Source: an uncultured Rhizobiaceae group bacterium (lineage in GTDB: Bacteria; Pseudomonadota; Alphaproteobacteria; Rhizobiales; Rhizobiaceae). Taken from it: 6,954 bases of DNA. The notes beneath the pieces were generated by a model. The model saw nothing but the letters and a program-made list of their open reading frames with translations, was not told the origin of the DNA and did not search any database. Numbering within the stretch: the stretch's first letter is position 1; every line of letters begins with the position of its first letter. The stretch spans positions 1-6,954 of the forward strand of contig CALDZZ010000053.1 of the NCBI GenBank assembly GCA_937944075.1, written 5' to 3'. The position numbers and the translations under genes are program-made. Shown here one piece after another: positions 5,466-6,954 of the stretch.

Positions 5466-5494
5466 AGACGGGACACCGCCTCCCTTTTTGTTTT
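5459..5494 (+). terminator. Intrinsic terminator of the rplU-rpmA operon
   Basis: GGGAG (5463-5467) pairs with CTCCC (5480-5484). After an A-C mismatch the stem continues with CGG/CCG around a GACA loop. The tail TTTTTGTTTT begins at 5485, and A-rich bases before the stem can pair with it. The ribosome binding site of the next gene starts immediately after the T-tract. Confidence 0.8.
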
Positions 5495-5504
5495 GGAGAA
5501 TGTC

Positions 5505-6095
5505 ATGACACGAGAAGAAAGAAACGAAGCGCAAAGCCTTGCTTTTGCCTGCGAAATTCTGACGACTGAAAATCTTGTCCTGCGCGCTCCCAACAAGGAC
5601 GATGTTTCCGACATTGCAGTGCTTGCGAACAATCGCAAGATTTCAAGCATGCTCGAATCCATGCCTTATCCATATTTTGACAAGGATGCAGAGGCCTTTA
5701 TTGAAACAGTTTCAAAAACCGAGGCCGGTGAAGTGGTCTTTGCGATTACGCATGCTGATAATGGTCAGTTCATGGGTATTTGCGGTGTGCACTTGGTCAA
5801 TCGTCGTTTTGATTTGCCTCACATGGGGTATTGGTTGGGTGAAGAGTTTTGGGGGAAGGGCTATGCTACTGAAGCTGCCCGTGCCCTTGTTGACCTGTTT
5901 TTCAAGGCCGGCACAGAAGAAATGCTTTTGATGTCTGTCCTGAAAGACAATACGGCATCAAGGCGTGTTATTGAAAAATGTGGTGGTAATTTCTGGAAGC
6001 AGGAAAAGCATATTTCCAGCACCATGAACAAGGAACAGGTCGTCGACCATTTCCGTATTACCCGCGAAAGCTGGATGGGCGCAGTCGCCGCCTAG
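5505..6095 (+). CDS. GNAT-family N-acetyltransferase, RimJ/RimL type
   Basis: A 196-residue protein of normal size for RimJ/RimL-like acetyltransferases. The RimJ/RimL pattern is LTTENLVLRAPNKDDV (19-34), FAITHADNGQFMGICG (79-94), and the acetyl-CoA binding motif MGYWLGEEFWGKGYATEAAR (107-126) with the pyrophosphate loop GKGYAT. NTASRRVIEKCG (149-160) follows. Such enzymes acetylate protein N-termini, including ribosomal proteins, or small amine substrates including antibiotics; the substrate here is unknown. The ATG at 5505 is chosen for its GGAGA site (5495-5499); a TTG at 5493 would place the start inside the terminator tail. It lies between rpmA and obg, an arrangement common in rhizobia-like alphaproteobacteria, with obg following after 29 bp and probably co-transcribed. 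Its expression may depend on read-through of the preceding terminator, since no promoter is evident in the gap. Confidence 0.9.
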   Translation: MTREERNEAQSLAFACEILTTENLVLRAPNKDDVSDIAVLANNRKISSMLESMPYPYFDKDAEAFIETVSKTEAGEVVFAITHADNGQFMGICGVHLVNRRFDLPHMGYWLGEEFWGKGYATEAARALVDLFFKAGTEEMLLMSVLKDNTASRRVIEKCGGNFWKQEKHISSTMNKEQVVDHFRITRESWMGAVAA

Positions 6096-6124
6096 CACAA
6101 TGAAAGGCTTGGGGAGAACATCAC

Positions 6125-6954
6125 ATGAAATTTCTTGACCAAGCCAGGGTATTCATCCGTTCAGGCGATGGTGGCTCGGGTTCGCTTTCCTTCCGCCGTG
6201 AAAAATATATTGCCATGGGTGGCCCGGATGGTGGCGATGGTGGCAAGGGTGGTGATGTCTGGGTAGAGGCCGTCGATGGTCTAAACACATTGATTGACTA
6301 TCGTTATCAACAGCACTTCAAGGCATCCACCGGTGGCCACGGCATGGGGCGCAATCGCAATGGCGCAAATGCGGATGATGTCGTGCTGAAAGTACCCGTT
6401 GGCACCCAGATTTACGAAGAAGATAATGAAACACTGATTACCGATCTTGATGAACTTGGCCAGCGTTACCGCATAGCCAAGGGTGGCAACGGCGGTTTCG
6501 GCAACGCACACTTCAAGACATCGACCAATCAGGCACCGCGCCGGGTGAACCCGGGCCTTGAGGGCAAGGAACGCTGGGTCTGGTTGAGACTTAAACTGAT
6601 TGCCGATGCAGGTCTTGTGGGGCTTCCCAATGCAGGCAAGTCAACCTTTCTGGCAAGCGTTACGGCAGCCAAGCCCAAGATAGCAGACTATCCGTTCACC
6701 ACCTTGCATCCAAACCTTGGTGTTACCAAAGTTGATAACCGCGAATTTGTAATTGCGGATATTCCGGGTCTTATTGAAGGGGCTCATGAAGGTGTCGGGA
6801 TTGGTGACCGCTTCCTTGGGCACGTCGAACGCACACGCGTCTTGTTGCATCTGATTTCTGCCAATGAACCCGATGTCGCGGAGGCTTACCGGATTATTCG
6901 TGGTGAACTTTCGGCCTATGGCAACGGACTTGATGAAAAGCAGGAAATTGTTGC
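6125..6954 (+). CDS. obg: Obg family ribosome-assembly GTPase (3' end missing)
   Basis: 276 complete codons are visible before the right edge cuts the gene; full Obg proteins are about 340-450 residues. The glycine-rich Obg fold starts with MKFLDQARVFIRSGDGGSGS and SFRREKYIAMGGPDGGDGGK, and continues with GGNGGFGNAHF. The GTPase domain begins near residue 158: G1 GLPNAGKS at 166-173, switch I YPFTT at 189-193, G3 DIPG at 212-215, then EGAHEGVGIGDRFLGH. The NKxD and SA motifs and any C-terminal domain lie outside the window. Obg binds the 50S subunit, assists its late assembly and links it to (p)ppGpp signalling, which fits its place beside the bL21 and bL27 genes. The start is set by GGGGAG (6111-6116), eight bases before the ATG. 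Confidence 0.97.
   Translation, partial: MKFLDQARVFIRSGDGGSGSLSFRREKYIAMGGPDGGDGGKGGDVWVEAVDGLNTLIDYRYQQHFKASTGGHGMGRNRNGANADDVVLKVPVGTQIYEEDNETLITDLDELGQRYRIAKGGNGGFGNAHFKTSTNQAPRRVNPGLEGKERWVWLRLKLIADAGLVGLPNAGKSTFLASVTAAKPKIADYPFTTLHPNLGVTKVDNREFVIADIPGLIEGAHEGVGIGDRFLGHVERTRVLLHLISANEPDVAEAYRIIRGELSAYGNGLDEKQEIV

Overview
The window looks like chromosomal DNA from an alphaproteobacterium, probably of the Hyphomicrobiales/Rhizobiales type with moderate GC content. The reasons are the gene order bL21 - bL27 - RimJ/RimL-type acetyltransferase - Obg, a bL21 carrying a C-terminal Lys/Ala-rich linker plus helix-hairpin-helix domain, and a CTTGAC/CTATAT promoter of the rhizobial kind. The genus cannot be named from the sequence alone.

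Left half (1-4269): an accessory methylamine-type catabolic locus. A FAD-dependent oxidoreductase of the dimethylglycine/sarcosine dehydrogenase class (minus strand, cut by the window's left edge) lies downstream of a LysR-type regulator on the same strand. Divergent from the regulator is a trimethylamine-methyltransferase (MttB) superfamily protein that is read without any in-frame amber codon, so it is a non-pyrrolysine member. The plausible joint role is demethylation of an unidentified quaternary or tertiary N-methyl compound: MttB-like transfer of one methyl group to a corrinoid, and oxidation of the remaining N-methyl groups by the flavoprotein with transfer to tetrahydrofolate through its GcvT-like part. 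No corrinoid protein is encoded in the window. The regulator-mttB intergenic region contains three AAAATC hexamers at exact 14-bp intervals. A 13-bp sequence from this array recurs exactly at the other end of the regulator gene, in front of the oxidoreductase. These are good candidates for operators of the LysR protein.

Right half (4265-6954): a core ribosome/GTPase cluster on the plus strand. A promoter whose -35 element overlaps the mttB stop codon leads into a leader of about 120 nt with two hairpins, then rplU (bL21 with the extra C-terminal domain) and rpmA (bL27). A strong intrinsic terminator follows. Just upstream of it is a second hairpin that would compete for its left arm, so the rpmA-acetyltransferase gap has the layout of an attenuator. 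The acetyltransferase gene's ribosome binding site directly follows the terminator T-tract, and obg (cut by the right edge) follows 29 bp after it.

There is no gene-free stretch above 300 bp, no tRNA or rRNA, no CRISPR array and no sign of a mobile element. The most unusual points are the repeat architecture around the regulator, the terminator/anti-terminator layout after rpmA, and the locally corrinoid-orphan MttB/flavoprotein pair. None is clearly a wholly new system.
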